Shown here: piece after piece, positions 16,283 to 24,561 of the stretch
Layout of the letters: each line of letters begins with the position of its first letter
How positions within the stretch are numbered: the stretch's first letter is position 1
Source of the DNA: a virus
IMG/VR virus record: IMGVR_UViG_3300031963_000050
Coordinates: 1 to 64,000 of that record
Direction: 5' to 3' (one strand)
DNA: 64,000 bases
Translations under genes and position numbers: made by a program
The notes under the pieces: model-generated
Databases searched by the model: none
What the model saw: the letters and a program-made list of their open reading frames with translations, nothing else
Told to the model about the DNA's origin: nothing

Positions 16283-16552
16283 TTATTTGGTAGCGTTTTC
16301 AAATATCGCTTTTTGTTTAGCATACCACTCTTGCCAACCGTCAACTTTTCGGCTGCATTCGTGGTACAAAACATAGTTTTCAATTACAACTTTAGTAAAC
16401 TCAGTGAGAGACATTCCCTCAGTTGCTTCTTTGAGTTGAGCGCATTTTTCTTGTAGGGTTGCGGGTGCTTCTGGAAACTTAGGATTTACAGGCTCTACAT
16501 GTACTGCACATCCTGCTAATAGGAAAAGTGGAAGAATCACTAATTTCTTCAC
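16283..16552 (-). CDS. o-spanin (Rz1-like outer-membrane lipoprotein)
   Basis: An 89-residue lipoprotein precursor. A basic start and hydrophobic helix (MKKLVILPLF) lead to the lipobox LLAGC, with Cys15 to be lipidated. The next 20 residues are Pro-rich (EPVNPKFPEAPA) and a helix follows. With the inner-membrane partner encoded just upstream it should span the periplasm and fuse the membranes in the last step of lysis. GTG 16552 overlaps the i-spanin stop by GTGA and has GGGAG 7 nt upstream. At 74 mature residues it is longer than lambda Rz1. Confidence 0.75.
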   Translation of the reverse strand: MKKLVILPLFLLAGCAVHVEPVNPKFPEAPATLQEKCAQLKEATEGMSLTEFTKVVIENYVLYHECSRKVDGWQEWYAKQKAIFENATK

Positions 16553-17010
16553 TTCTTTTCTCCCTCAAGCTTGCTAGGATCTAATGTAGCTGCTGCATTG
16601 TGTGCATTGATTACTTCTGCCGGAAGCTCACATCTGTTGTTATACTTGATAACTTCTCTGTCAACATATTCAGTGATTGTTCTACCTTTTTCACGAATGA
16701 CCTGGGTATCTTTAACAATCTTTTCAACGATTTCTGTGTTAGTTTTTGCACCCTTAGCTTCTGCTTCTGCCAGCTTAACCTTGAGTTCTGCTACTTCAAC
16801 AGCTACGCTTTGTTTATATGCTGCGGCACCTTGCAAGTATACGCCGCAGATTAGCAAAATAGTGGAAACTAGCTTGATTGGAAAATTATATTGCTTGATA
16901 AAGGGTATTCTACCAACAAAGAATGCGACAAATAGTCCTACTGCGCCTGCAATAAGAAGTGTAAAGATAACCCATGTAGGTATTAATGCAATTAGCCAAT
17001 AAACGTTCAT
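16549..17010 (-). CDS. i-spanin (Rz-like inner-membrane protein)
   Basis: A 153-residue protein. Hydrophobic segments span residues about 4-30 and 44-64, followed by a long coiled-coil periplasmic part (VAVEVAELKVKLAEAEAKGA to about residue 115) that ends near a Cys-containing tail. This is the Rz arrangement: a membrane anchor, then a helix that meets the outer-membrane lipoprotein. Two membrane segments rather than one make the topology somewhat unusual. A late octamer CATAAATA ends 5 nt before ATG 17010 with no Shine-Dalgarno sequence, fitting late, leaderless expression. Confidence 0.75.
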   Translation of the reverse strand: MNVYWLIALIPTWVIFTLLIAGAVGLFVAFFVGRIPFIKQYNFPIKLVSTILLICGVYLQGAAAYKQSVAVEVAELKVKLAEAEAKGAKTNTEIVEKIVKDTQVIREKGRTITEYVDREVIKYNNRCELPAEVINAHNAAATLDPSKLEGEKK

Positions 17011-17014
17011 GCTA

Positions 17015-18112
17015 TTATTTATGATTGGAATAAAATTCCTTTACCTTATCTGCAATAGTTTCAATTTCACTATCTGATAGTTCAGGATAGATAGGAAGAC
17101 TTAGCAATCCTCTAGATAATGCTACGCTAGTGCTAATAAGATCGGGCTTGCTGACGATATCCTTTGATATAGGAAGTTCAGAAAGTGCGTATGGGTAATG
17201 CACTTTGGCTTCAATTCCATTGTCTAGTAGATAGTTCAACAAATCATTTCTATCACTAGTGTAAATGACGAACTTTTGGTCAGCGTGACAGTTTAATCCG
17301 CGGCCCGCATGAAATCCGCGGCTTAAGCATTTGATTGGCAACTCATCAAACTGCTTCAAATAGTATTTTCTAATATCATATCTACGCAATTGCCAAGCAT
17401 CAATGTACTTTGCTCTTACCAACAAATGACTGCACTCTAGTTCGCTCATCTTACTGTTTGATCCAGAGTAGAAATGGTCTGGTTTGCCGTTATTCTTCAT
17501 AACGTTTACCCAATCATACAACGCTTCATCATTCGTCACTACGGCGCCGCCATTGCCGCTGCTAGGCAAGTTCTTAGTTGGGTCAAAGCTGATAGCCATA
17601 CCATCACCCACTTGATCCTTAGTAGTAGATAGCCAGTGCTGGGCACCATCTACGATTATAGGCGAATAGAATGCTCTATTTCCAGTTGCGCCGTATAGTC
17701 CTACAAAACAAGTATGAGTATCCAGGTTATCTTCATAACTGTCAACCTTGATCAATCCATTGTTATCAGTGTCAACTAATTCAATTTCCCAACCAGTCGT
17801 ATAGAAAGCGTTGAGTGTTGCTGGATAAGTTAAATTAGGAATACGTATTTTAGGAGGGTCATCATACCCTGCCAAAAAGCTTAGATCGTAGTGATAGCCA
17901 GCGATGAATTCTAGCGCCTGAGTACCACTGTGAGTAACAGTAGCAAACTTACATCCAGTGTAATCTCTAAGCCAAGATTCAAAAGAAGCCGTGAAAGGTC
18001 CGTTAACTAATGTCCCTTCTTTTAGGGCTTCGTGAGTTGCATCTAGCAACTCCTCTTGAAGATTATTATACTGTCTTTTCAGACCAAAATGGGGAATTAA
18101 CCAAGTATTCAT
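17015..18112 (-). CDS. DegT/DnrJ/EryC1/StrS-family sugar aminotransferase
   Basis: A 365-residue PLP-dependent aminotransferase of the family that converts keto-sugar nucleotides into amino sugars. Visible: THSGTQALEF (cofactor phosphate site, about residues 55-64), IVDGAQHW with the PLP-pairing Asp, and SFDPTKNLPSSGNGGAVV with the Schiff-base Lys near residue 185. The ATG at 18112 overlaps the upstream epimerase gene by 47 bp; a TTG at 18124 would extend it by four residues. With the epimerase it should make an amino sugar for surface or virion glycans. Confidence 0.85.
   Translation of the reverse strand: MNTWLIPHFGLKRQYNNLQEELLDATHEALKEGTLVNGPFTASFESWLRDYTGCKFATVTHSGTQALEFIAGYHYDLSFLAGYDDPPKIRIPNLTYPATLNAFYTTGWEIELVDTDNNGLIKVDSYEDNLDTHTCFVGLYGATGNRAFYSPIIVDGAQHWLSTTKDQVGDGMAISFDPTKNLPSSGNGGAVVTNDEALYDWVNVMKNNGKPDHFYSGSNSKMSELECSHLLVRAKYIDAWQLRRYDIRKYYLKQFDELPIKCLSRGFHAGRGLNCHADQKFVIYTSDRNDLLNYLLDNGIEAKVHYPYALSELPISKDIVSKPDLISTSVALSRGLLSLPIYPELSDSEIETIADKVKEFYSNHK
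17016..17023 (-). promoter_or_regulatory. late promoter CATAAATA, 5 nt before i-spanin ATG
   Basis: One mismatch to TATAAATA. The octamer overlaps the stop codon of the upstream aminotransferase gene. Confidence 0.7.
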
Positions 18113-19031
18113 AGTACCTGACAAATCCTTCTTCTATGTTGATGGTAGGGCTGAATTCAAAATCTCTACGTGCTGCGTTGATGCTTAATGTGCCGCGACT
18201 TGGGTAGTCTTCGCTTTTATGCGTTACTTCAATCTTACCCTTTCCAACAATCTTTGTGATAAGCGTTGCTGCTTCAAGTAAGGTTCTAGATTCGCCCCGA
18301 GTGATGTTATATGTTCTGAACGCCGTGTCCTTACTAAGAGACGCTCCTACGATGCCTGAGGCGGTATCTGTTACATACGTAAAGTCTAGTCGCTCGTGTT
18401 CCCCATTGACCTTAAGAATACCATCACGCATCGCAGTCATAAAAAACTTTGATACTACTCTATCCTCAACGTCACACGGACCATACACAGCACTGGGGCG
18501 AACGATTGTATAATCAAAGCATCCACGATGCCCGTAGTCTCTTACAAGCTGCTCTCCTGCAAGCTTCATGATAGCATATTGTCCTTGGGGCTTGCAGAAT
18601 GCATATTCATCAGTGCCGTCTTTGAAGTCGCCATAGACCATGCTACTACTGACATACACAAAACGCTTGACCTGATACTTGCAACTCAACTCACAAAGAT
18701 TGAGTAAGCCCTTCATCATCGTGTCGGCAGCTAGTGTAGGATTGCTATTGACTACCTTCTGTCTAGGGAAACTAGCAAGATGAATTACAAGGTCGGGCTT
18801 ATTTGCTTTAAACGCAGTTTCCACTGCCGATGCTGCAATATCATATTCATAACAGACAGACGAAATACGTGATTGACGCTCTAACATCAACGCAGTTAAT
18901 TCATTTTCGGGAATGATTCCATATGTAGTAAAATTGTCAACAAGTGTGATATCGTCATACCCCATGTCTTCTAATTGAGCAACAACGTTATGCCCAATAA
19001 AGCCCATACCACCTGTGACTAGAACTCTCAT
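18066..19031 (-). CDS. NAD-dependent nucleotide-sugar epimerase/dehydratase
   Basis: A 321-residue extended short-chain dehydrogenase. The Rossmann motif VTGGMGFIGHN is at residues 5-15; the catalytic Ser is in VYVSSSMVYG and YAIMK (YxxxK) follows about 25 residues later. The fold fits UDP-glucose 4-epimerase or dTDP-glucose 4,6-dehydratase relatives; the motifs do not decide the substrate. It overlaps the aminotransferase, which would use its keto-sugar product, so the pair forms a two-step amino-sugar module. ATGA-type overlap with the gene upstream. Confidence 0.85.
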   Translation of the reverse strand: MRVLVTGGMGFIGHNVVAQLEDMGYDDITLVDNFTTYGIIPENELTALMLERQSRISSVCYEYDIAASAVETAFKANKPDLVIHLASFPRQKVVNSNPTLAADTMMKGLLNLCELSCKYQVKRFVYVSSSMVYGDFKDGTDEYAFCKPQGQYAIMKLAGEQLVRDYGHRGCFDYTIVRPSAVYGPCDVEDRVVSKFFMTAMRDGILKVNGEHERLDFTYVTDTASGIVGASLSKDTAFRTYNITRGESRTLLEAATLITKIVGKGKIEVTHKSEDYPSRGTLSINAARRDFEFSPTINIEEGFVRYYEYLVNSPFWSEKTV

Positions 19032-19318
19032 CCCTGGTTGTCCAAATAAAACTGTGCTACTCTAAGCATGGCCTTAGCATGTTCTTCGTTTTTTGGCATA
19101 GTAATCAGAGAACCGTTATACACGCCTTGAAACTCGGTAAAGATAGAAGAAAAGCAGTGATCAAAGACCTGCTCCATATCACGATATAATGCTTCACGTT
19201 CCTGCTTAGTCATGCCTGACATAAGTGTGTACATTCTATCATCTTCACTGATTTCAAGACCGTAATCATGACGAAAGGTCATGCACATATTATTGATGAT
19301 TTCTTCACGGGTTTTCAT
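19028..19318 (-). CDS. small helical protein of unknown function
   Basis: A 96-residue, mostly helical acidic protein starting MKTREEIINNMCM. ATG 19318 is chosen because it overlaps the upstream stop by ATGA; a frame extending six codons further would overlap more. No motif is recognised. It is co-transcribed with thymidylate synthase and the sugar genes. Confidence 0.55.
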   Translation of the reverse strand: MKTREEIINNMCMTFRHDYGLEISEDDRMYTLMSGMTKQEREALYRDMEQVFDHCFSSIFTEFQGVYNGSLITMPKNEEHAKAMLRVAQFYLDNQG

Positions 19319-19557
19319 TCGTATTTCAACTTCCAATAAGTATAATTTTCAGGAGTTAGGTAGCATTTAATACAGTATCTGGTTCCCCATTCTGTGAAAT
19401 CAACTATTTGGTGAAAGCTAGGAGCTGGGTTGGAATGTTCCATAACCCATTTACCGGCTTCTGTTTGCTGCCATTCAAAAATTGGCTCAGCCGCATAAAT
19501 TTCAGGGTCTTCCACATCACCGACTGTAAACCAGTGTGCGGTTACGGTAATTGTCAT
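19315..19557 (-). CDS. small protein of unknown function
   Basis: An 80-residue protein rich in aromatic residues (seven Trp/Tyr in the last 35), beginning MTITVTAHWFTVGDVEDPEI and ending WKLKYE. One Cys pair (CIKC) could bind metal but has no partner pair. ATGA overlaps on both sides place it firmly in the thyA operon. Function unknown. Confidence 0.55.
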   Translation of the reverse strand: MTITVTAHWFTVGDVEDPEIYAAEPIFEWQQTEAGKWVMEHSNPAPSFHQIVDFTEWGTRYCIKCYLTPENYTYWKLKYE

Positions 19558-20384
19558 ACTGCCATATCAGCCTTAATAGTTCCATGACTCTGATAGTCAA
19601 ATAGCAGTATATCATCCATTGCGAATTTGTCAATATCTTTTATCTCGGGATTAAGGAAAAGAGCAGGTAATGGGTATTCTTCTCTGCTTAACTGTTCTTT
19701 AACCTGTTCAATATGATTGCTATAGATATGAGTATCACCAGTTGAAATGATAAGTTCACCTACCTTTAGGTCACATGCTTGTGCAATCATATGAGTAAGC
19801 AACGCATAGCTAGCGATGTTGAAGGGGAGGCCAAGGAATACGTCAACACTACGCTGATACATATGGCAGCTTAGCTTACCGTTGCTAACATAGAACTGTG
19901 CGAGAACATGGCAGGGAGGCAATGCCATCTGATCAAGTTCATCTACATTCCATGCAGTAATGATATGTCTACGACCGTTAGGATCAGTCTTGATACCCTC
20001 AATCAATTTTGTGAGCTGGTCAACTCCTCGCCAGTCTCTCCACTGCACACCATATACTCGTCCCAAATCCCCGTCGTATTTGGCCTTGGGCAACCAATAA
20101 GTTGCTTGAGCATTTCCTGTCCAGATAGTGCTATTTGTAGAATCTCTGGATCCGTGTAAAATTTCCGCAAGTCTTCTCTCATCGCCTGTCCCTTCTATAA
20201 ACCAAAGTAATTCGCTTTTTACTGACTTCCAGGCTAATTTTTTAGTAGTAATAGCAGGGAAGCCTTTTGATAGATCAAATCTAAGTTGACGGCCAAAAAC
20301 GCTGATAGTTCCGACTCCAGTTCTATCGTCCTTGACTTCACCGTTATTTAGTATATCTTCAAGCAAATCGTGGTACTGTTTCAT
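19554..20384 (-). CDS. thyA: thymidylate synthase (ThyA type)
   Basis: A 276-residue folate-dependent thymidylate synthase that methylates dUMP to dTMP. Visible: DDRTGVGT near residues 19-26, the Arg pair in NGRRHIITAWN, the nucleophile Cys158 in LPPCHVLAQFYV, and QRSVDVFLGLPFNIASYALL for dUMP binding, ending in ADMAV as in the family. ATG 20384 overlaps the DHFR stop by ATGA, so an upstream frame extension (MEKK) is not needed. With DHFR, which regenerates tetrahydrofolate, it secures dTTP for phage DNA synthesis. Confidence 0.95.
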   Translation of the reverse strand: MKQYHDLLEDILNNGEVKDDRTGVGTISVFGRQLRFDLSKGFPAITTKKLAWKSVKSELLWFIEGTGDERRLAEILHGSRDSTNSTIWTGNAQATYWLPKAKYDGDLGRVYGVQWRDWRGVDQLTKLIEGIKTDPNGRRHIITAWNVDELDQMALPPCHVLAQFYVSNGKLSCHMYQRSVDVFLGLPFNIASYALLTHMIAQACDLKVGELIISTGDTHIYSNHIEQVKEQLSREEYPLPALFLNPEIKDIDKFAMDDILLFDYQSHGTIKADMAV

Positions 20385-20851
20385 TTTCTTTTCCAAATTT
20401 CATATCTATGATCAGGGAACACTTCGCTCCAAACCCTAGTAAAGTTAGCTTCTACATATAGCAGGTCTATGTGAGTATCGCAAGTATAATGGTCGTATAC
20501 GTTTGTTAGATGTATTTCAGTGATGTGAGGCCAACATGCATTGACTAATTGTGCGCCGCCTATCAACCATGTGCTACTAAACCTAAGAGAACAAGACGGG
20601 GCTGTAAATTCTTCGTAGGTTATGCATTCTGAATGCTCTGGCATATCAAGTTGTTGGCTCGTTACGACAAAGTTATACCTCTTTGGTAACGGTTTCTTTG
20701 GTAAGCTATCCCAAGTGTTGCGTCCCATGATAACAGTTTGTCCTTCTGTTAAACGCTTGAATCTTGGCAAATCGCCCTGGATATTACTCCAGGGCAATCT
20801 GTTTTCATAGCCTATACCCCCATTTGGGTCACATGCTATTATTAGTTTCAT
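20381..20851 (-). CDS. folA: dihydrofolate reductase
   Basis: A 156-residue NADPH-dependent DHFR. The N-terminus MKLIIACDPNGGIGYENRLPW has the Met20-loop layout and the NRLPW segment; the substrate Asp equivalent is D27 in QGDLPRFKRLT. VIMGRNTWDSLP and TWLIGGAQL bind NADPH. It recycles dihydrofolate produced by the thymidylate synthase encoded immediately downstream (ATGA overlap). T4 carries the same pair (frd-td). Confidence 0.93.
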   Translation of the reverse strand: MKLIIACDPNGGIGYENRLPWSNIQGDLPRFKRLTEGQTVIMGRNTWDSLPKKPLPKRYNFVVTSQQLDMPEHSECITYEEFTAPSCSLRFSSTWLIGGAQLVNACWPHITEIHLTNVYDHYTCDTHIDLLYVEANFTRVWSEVFPDHRYEIWKRK

Positions 20852-21144
20852 AATCCATTCAATAATCTATCTGTTTCGGGCTGCACTGTTTCTGCAATGC
20901 TCTCAACATTAAGTATAAATTCAATTCCTATTACTAGTTCGTCAAGATCAATAAGTTTAGTGCTTATCACATCTTCAATCTCTTCCGGGTAAAGTCCTTG
21001 TTCCATTAGTCTCTGTATATTGATAGTGTGCTGTCTTCTGCCTTGTAACTTCAATATAATCTTTTTGATAAACTCAACTGGAATTTTCTGCTTGTCAACA
21101 TCTTCAAGTAGTCTTTCCCACTTTTCAATAAATTCAGGGGACAT
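20848..21144 (-). CDS. conserved helical phage protein of unknown function
   Basis: A 98-residue helical acidic protein: FIEKWERLLEDVDKQKIPVE, then GRRQHTINIQRL, then repeated hydrophobic-acidic helices ending QPETDRLLNGL. From memory the pattern resembles a short hypothetical protein of T4-like marine phages. Function unknown. ATGA overlap with folA. Confidence 0.6.
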   Translation of the reverse strand: MSPEFIEKWERLLEDVDKQKIPVEFIKKIILKLQGRRQHTINIQRLMEQGLYPEEIEDVISTKLIDLDELVIGIEFILNVESIAETVQPETDRLLNGL

Positions 21145-21154
21145 TTACTTTACC

Positions 21155-21862
21155 TTATGCAGAAATAGCTACCTTTTTTGGTCTACCACGTGTCTTCTTT
21201 GCTACTGGAGTAGCACTAACAGCAGGGGCTGCGGGAGCAAGGGCATCAGCTTCCTTAAGCATTCTTTCCGATTCTGCTAGAAGACCTCTAGCTTCTGCTG
21301 CCATTCTCATTGCCTGTTGACGAATGTTGTTAGCAATCGCTGCATCGCCTAATGCGTCACCTGATGCTTGCAATGGGGCAGCGGCCGGGACTTCATTGCG
21401 TGTAGCACTTTCAGTGATCATGTCACCGCGCATACGCTTAGCAACCTGAACTGGATCCTGCATACCAAGCTGACTATCCATTTCAGCAAGCTTCTTAACT
21501 GCTGCTTCGCCCTTTTCCATTTCGTCAAGGATAGTGTTCAATTCACTAAGCTTAATCTGAGTGTTGGGGGCAGGGGTCATTACGATAAGTTCTGTATTAA
21601 CCTTCTTTAACATGCCTTCGGCGTGAAGCTTCTGAAGGATGATGTTACCATCAGTGGTGTGTGTACGATTTAATGCGTCGGCTAAGTTCTTACTGTTCTG
21701 ACCAATGTCACTTTCAATGCACTTTACCAACGGATCATGAATATTTCTGTTGAGTAGTTCTGTATATACTACTAAACACATATGTGGCTCGCCTGGTACT
21801 TCACGGAATACAATCGCTACCTTGCGATCACCGTGCTTCCCTACGTGTCTTAAAAAAGCCAT
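21155..21862 (-). CDS. phage protein with AT-hook-like C-terminus
   Basis: A 235-residue protein. Residues 1-130 form an ordered alpha/beta domain (LRHVGKHGDRKVAIVFREVP), followed by a long Ala/Glu-rich helical region (150-210) and a basic tail KKTRGRPKKVAISA. RGRPKK matches the core of AT-hook peptides that bind the minor groove of AT-rich DNA, so DNA binding is plausible. ATG 21862 has AAGGAG 8 nt upstream. A late-like TTAAATA lies about 30 bp upstream. Function unknown. Confidence 0.6.
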   Translation of the reverse strand: MAFLRHVGKHGDRKVAIVFREVPGEPHMCLVVYTELLNRNIHDPLVKCIESDIGQNSKNLADALNRTHTTDGNIILQKLHAEGMLKKVNTELIVMTPAPNTQIKLSELNTILDEMEKGEAAVKKLAEMDSQLGMQDPVQVAKRMRGDMITESATRNEVPAAAPLQASGDALGDAAIANNIRQQAMRMAAEARGLLAESERMLKEADALAPAAPAVSATPVAKKTRGRPKKVAISA

Positions 21863-21922
21863 TTGCGTTCTCCTTGTAAATTCGCATTTGTATTTAATTG
21901 CTAATTTGTTCGGAGAATATTT

Positions 21923-22156
21923 TTATTTCCAGCGTAGAGTGAAGAATACGGCGTGTTTTGGGTCATCAAATGTCACATCCATAAACCACCCTGGCCATGC
22001 GGAGTGCCAGCGTGCTTCCCACCCTTCACCGTAGTAGGATGTGGTCCATGAGGTAGACATATGTCTGCGGTGGAATTCACCGATATTCTCGTCAAGCCAT
22101 TCTAACACTTCCAGTACGTTCTTTGCCATACCAGACCCGATTCGTACGGTGGTCAT
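21923..22156 (-). CDS. small LRW-tail paralogue (1)
   Basis: A 77-residue protein ending DPKHAVFFTLRWK. The ending is shared with the next two genes (EEKHLMMFILRWS; DSKEALFYELTWG): an acidic/basic turn, three to four hydrophobics, then LxW and one residue. Trp-rich middle. ATGA overlap with the upstream copy. Unknown function; the three are diverged tandem duplicates. Confidence 0.6.
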   Translation of the reverse strand: MTTVRIGSGMAKNVLEVLEWLDENIGEFHRRHMSTSWTTSYYGEGWEARWHSAWPGWFMDVTFDDPKHAVFFTLRWK

Positions 22157-22473
22157 GACCAGCGTAGTATAAACATCATCAAATGCTTTTCTTCTTCAAA
22201 CCAAAAGATGTAGTAAGGATCAGCATTGAAGTCCCACACAAGTTCCATAGTATTTTGTCTATAGCCACGATGACCAAAGGTATCATGGCACCAATAAGCC
22301 ATTTCTTCCAACTCTGCAAATGAATACATTATTGGATTGGCATAGTGGTATGGTGTTTTATCAACATAAAGTTTACTGCGGTCTCGTTGAAAGGTAAGTA
22401 TACGCCGAGCCGCAGGTTCAAACGGAACATCGTCTTGTACAACAGTAGTAGCGTTAACCCCACGTAAGTTCAT
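22153..22473 (-). CDS. small LRW-tail paralogue (2)
   Basis: A 106-residue protein ending EEEKHLMMFILRWS, related at its C-terminus to its two neighbours. ATG 22473 is chosen; a longer frame would need TTG at 22500 and overlap the upstream gene by 47 bp. The middle has aromatic-rich segments (MAYWCHDTFGHRGY, YYIFWFEEE). Unknown function. Confidence 0.6.
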   Translation of the reverse strand: MNLRGVNATTVVQDDVPFEPAARRILTFQRDRSKLYVDKTPYHYANPIMYSFAELEEMAYWCHDTFGHRGYRQNTMELVWDFNADPYYIFWFEEEKHLMMFILRWS

Positions 22474-22693
22474 AGAACAGTGCTTCTTTAGAATCTTCAA
22501 ATGAGGGGAACATACCGTTATAGAAAGTGACAGCGCCCGGTCCTAAAGTGAATCTTCCGGTAAGCTTTTCTAGAATCCAAACCTTAGATTCTTCGGTAAC
22601 AGGTACGCTGGACTCAATGAAGTGCGCCGGCTTAAACTCCAGTTCACGTTCCATAAACCATGTGTGTAGGTTGATATCGTCAATTGTTTTCAT
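22454..22693 (-). CDS. small LRW-tail paralogue (3)
   Basis: A 79-residue protein, MKTIDDINLHTWF to FEDSKEALFYELTWG, the third member of this small-protein family. It overlaps its neighbours by 14 and 20 bp. Unknown function. Confidence 0.6.
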   Translation of the reverse strand: MKTIDDINLHTWFMERELEFKPAHFIESSVPVTEESKVWILEKLTGRFTLGPGAVTFYNGMFPSFEDSKEALFYELTWG

Positions 22694-22910
22694 TTTTCAC
22701 CAACAAATATATTTCTTCAAGCTTTTCTAGCTGATCGTTTAATGCAGGAACTGTTTTAGCCAGTTCACAAATTTTAGTAAGCCGGTCTCGTCTAGCAAGA
22801 AGCTGTTTAATTTCCTCTACGGTATCGTCTTTTCGGACTAAAACGCAGTAAGACGACCCACGCTCTCTTGCGTAGATCGTCTTTCCACCGTCCGGGGACT
22901 CGTATATCAT
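22680..22910 (-). CDS. small protein with coiled-coil C-terminus
   Basis: A 76-residue protein starting MIYESPDGGKTIYARERG, with a small beta-like N-terminal part and a C-terminal helical Lys/Glu/Leu half (IKQLLARRDRLTKICELAKT). ATG 22910 has GTAGGGG 7-8 nt upstream; other in-frame starts lie inside the VWA gene (22952, 23030) and lack ribosome sites. Unknown function. Confidence 0.5.
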   Translation of the reverse strand: MIYESPDGGKTIYARERGSSYCVLVRKDDTVEEIKQLLARRDRLTKICELAKTVPALNDQLEKLEEIYLLVKNENN

Positions 22911-22932
22911 AGCCCCTACACTTGCTATCGTA

Positions 22933-24237
22933 TTACTTCTTATGGTCGTCATAGATAGCATACGTACCGAAGGGCGGGTTCGGATTGGGGTCACCGTGAA
23001 TGATCCAAGTCGTATCACAATAATCAGCATCGCCCCAGCTACCGCACGGATAACCGTCAGTGAAGACGATCAAACGATTGGGGACACGACCAGCTTCCTT
23101 GAGGTCATCAAAGATGCTATCAAAGTCGGTGCCGCCACCACCGTGAAGCTGATACTCCTCAATGTTCTCCATGTTCTCACTAGTATACTCCTGCGTGTTG
23201 TAGCAGCGAGTATCAAAGCAAGTGACACGGAGCGAGTAACCATCAAACGCTTCCATCATACCAGCGACTTCGCTAAGGAACTGCATACCCTGCTTGTTGC
23301 TGATAGAACCTGACATGTCAATGTAGATATCAACGTCAATTTCTTCACCAGGATTCATACCAGGCATAACAGCATCCATGTGCCAAGAACGACGAGAAGG
23401 ACGCATCCAAGTGTAATCAGACTTGATAGCAGAGGTCAGATTAGTCTGGATCAGTTCACGCCAGGGCATGACAGGATCAGTAAGCTGCTTGATAAGACGT
23501 TCAACGCCCAGCGGGATAGTACCAGCTTCGGCAGTCTGTGCAGCGTTGAGAATAGCCTGCTTCATTTCCTGACGGGCTTGTTCACGTTCCTCAGGGCTCA
23601 TCCGCGGACGCTTACCATTACCCTGCTGACCATTATCTTCGCCGTCACCCTCGCCCTGACCTTCATCTTCAAGGTGATCGTCAAGCATCTTGTCGAGGAG
23701 TTCGTCAATATCAATGTACTTGACGTTCTTCATGAGGTCGTCATAAATGACTTCGGATGCAAGACCATCATACTTCTGCTCATAGAGAGCAGGAACAGTA
23801 GTGATCATTTCACCGACCTTGTGACGCTTGAGGTCAGCGTTAACAGCATAGTCGTTAGCGATGTTCCAAATTTCAGGGTCGCGGCTGTCACGACGACCAA
23901 GGTGATCGTAAACAACGTGAAGGACCTCGTGACCGACAAGGAATTCAACTTCCTTAGTGCGAAGCATCTTGATAAAACGACTGTTGTAGTAGAAACGCAG
24001 ACCGTCAGTAGCAGCAGTGGAGCACCACTCGTCAGCGTTTACAAGCTGTAAACGAGTAGCGAGATTGCCGAAAAAGCTTTGACGAAGCAGGAGACCAATA
24101 CGAGCGGTAATAAGACGCTCACGGGCTTCGTGATCAATCTTAGGATCGGTCGGGCCGATCAGATTTTCAAACTTCTTGCTGCGGGTACGCTTGCCCTTCT
24201 TAGGCTTAGTCGCAGTACCGGGAATAACGTCACTCAT
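22933..24237 (-). CDS. VWA-domain protein with HExxH metallopeptidase motif (MoxR partner)
   Basis: A 434-residue protein. The N-terminal half has HEVLHVVYDH near residue 104, a zinc-peptidase-like HExxH with a third ligand candidate downstream (NDYAVNAD). The C-terminal half is a von Willebrand A domain with the MIDAS motif DMSGSIS near 307, TDF and FTDG. This combination matches the DUF2201-type metallopeptidase/VWA proteins that pair with MoxR ATPases. A Glu/Gly/Asp-rich linker lies near 190-215. ATG 24237 has AGGAG 7 nt upstream. The partner ATPase is two genes upstream. Together they probably remodel a metal-dependent protein complex; the target is unknown. Confidence 0.8.
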   Translation of the reverse strand: MSDVIPGTATKPKKGKRTRSKKFENLIGPTDPKIDHEARERLITARIGLLLRQSFFGNLATRLQLVNADEWCSTAATDGLRFYYNSRFIKMLRTKEVEFLVGHEVLHVVYDHLGRRDSRDPEIWNIANDYAVNADLKRHKVGEMITTVPALYEQKYDGLASEVIYDDLMKNVKYIDIDELLDKMLDDHLEDEGQGEGDGEDNGQQGNGKRPRMSPEEREQARQEMKQAILNAAQTAEAGTIPLGVERLIKQLTDPVMPWRELIQTNLTSAIKSDYTWMRPSRRSWHMDAVMPGMNPGEEIDVDIYIDMSGSISNKQGMQFLSEVAGMMEAFDGYSLRVTCFDTRCYNTQEYTSENMENIEEYQLHGGGGTDFDSIFDDLKEAGRVPNRLIVFTDGYPCGSWGDADYCDTTWIIHGDPNPNPPFGTYAIYDDHKK

Positions 24238-24262
24238 AGAAATCTCCTTAGTTGATATAGAC

Positions 24263-24291
24263 AATATAACAAACCTAAGCGGTATTGTCAA
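24263..24291 (-). promoter_or_regulatory. early promoter (TTGACA-17-TATATT)
   Basis: Consensus -35 TTGACA (24286-24291) preceded by TTTTTGG, a 17-bp spacer, and -10 TATATT (24263-24268), 26 bp upstream of ATG 24237. Confidence 0.85.
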
Positions 24292-24300
24292 CCAAAAACT

Positions 24301-24501
24301 TTATACTTGTTTGCTTTTTAAGAAAGCCTCTGTAGCGCATTTAGGGCCGCAATATTCTTCAAAATCACCATTTCCCCAAAAAGGATCTCGGTGATATAGA
24401 GCGGCAAGGTAGGGAGCATTGTGCGGATACTTACGGGTAGGGAATTGATGAAGTGTTCTTTCTACTTGGACACCGCAAACCGCGCAAGTGGCTATGCTCA
24501 T
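24301..24501 (-). CDS. small zinc-binding protein
   Basis: A 66-residue protein with CAVC near residues 6-9 and CGPKC near 51-55, forming a four-cysteine zinc site. It ends in a short helix. It resembles treble-clef or zinc-ribbon phage mini-proteins, without a defined family. It lies between the MoxR terminator and the VWA promoter, so it may be made only by read-through. Confidence 0.6.
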   Translation of the reverse strand: MSIATCAVCGVQVERTLHQFPTRKYPHNAPYLAALYHRDPFWGNGDFEEYCGPKCATEAFLKSKQV

Positions 24502-24514
24502 ATTAATACCTACG

Positions 24515-24548
24515 AAAAATGGGGGAGGGCTGTCTCAAACCCTCCCCC
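24515..24548 (-). terminator. strong intrinsic terminator after MoxR gene
   Basis: On the minus strand a perfect 9-bp stem GGGGGAGGG/CCCTCCCCC with a 10-nt loop is followed by ATTTTT. It begins 14 bp after the MoxR stop. Confidence 0.92.
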
Positions 24549-24561
24549 GGAGCTTGCTGAC

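Noticed and set aside
23380-24051. A 223-codon plus-strand frame
   Set aside because: Antisense to the VWA-metallopeptidase gene; no motif.
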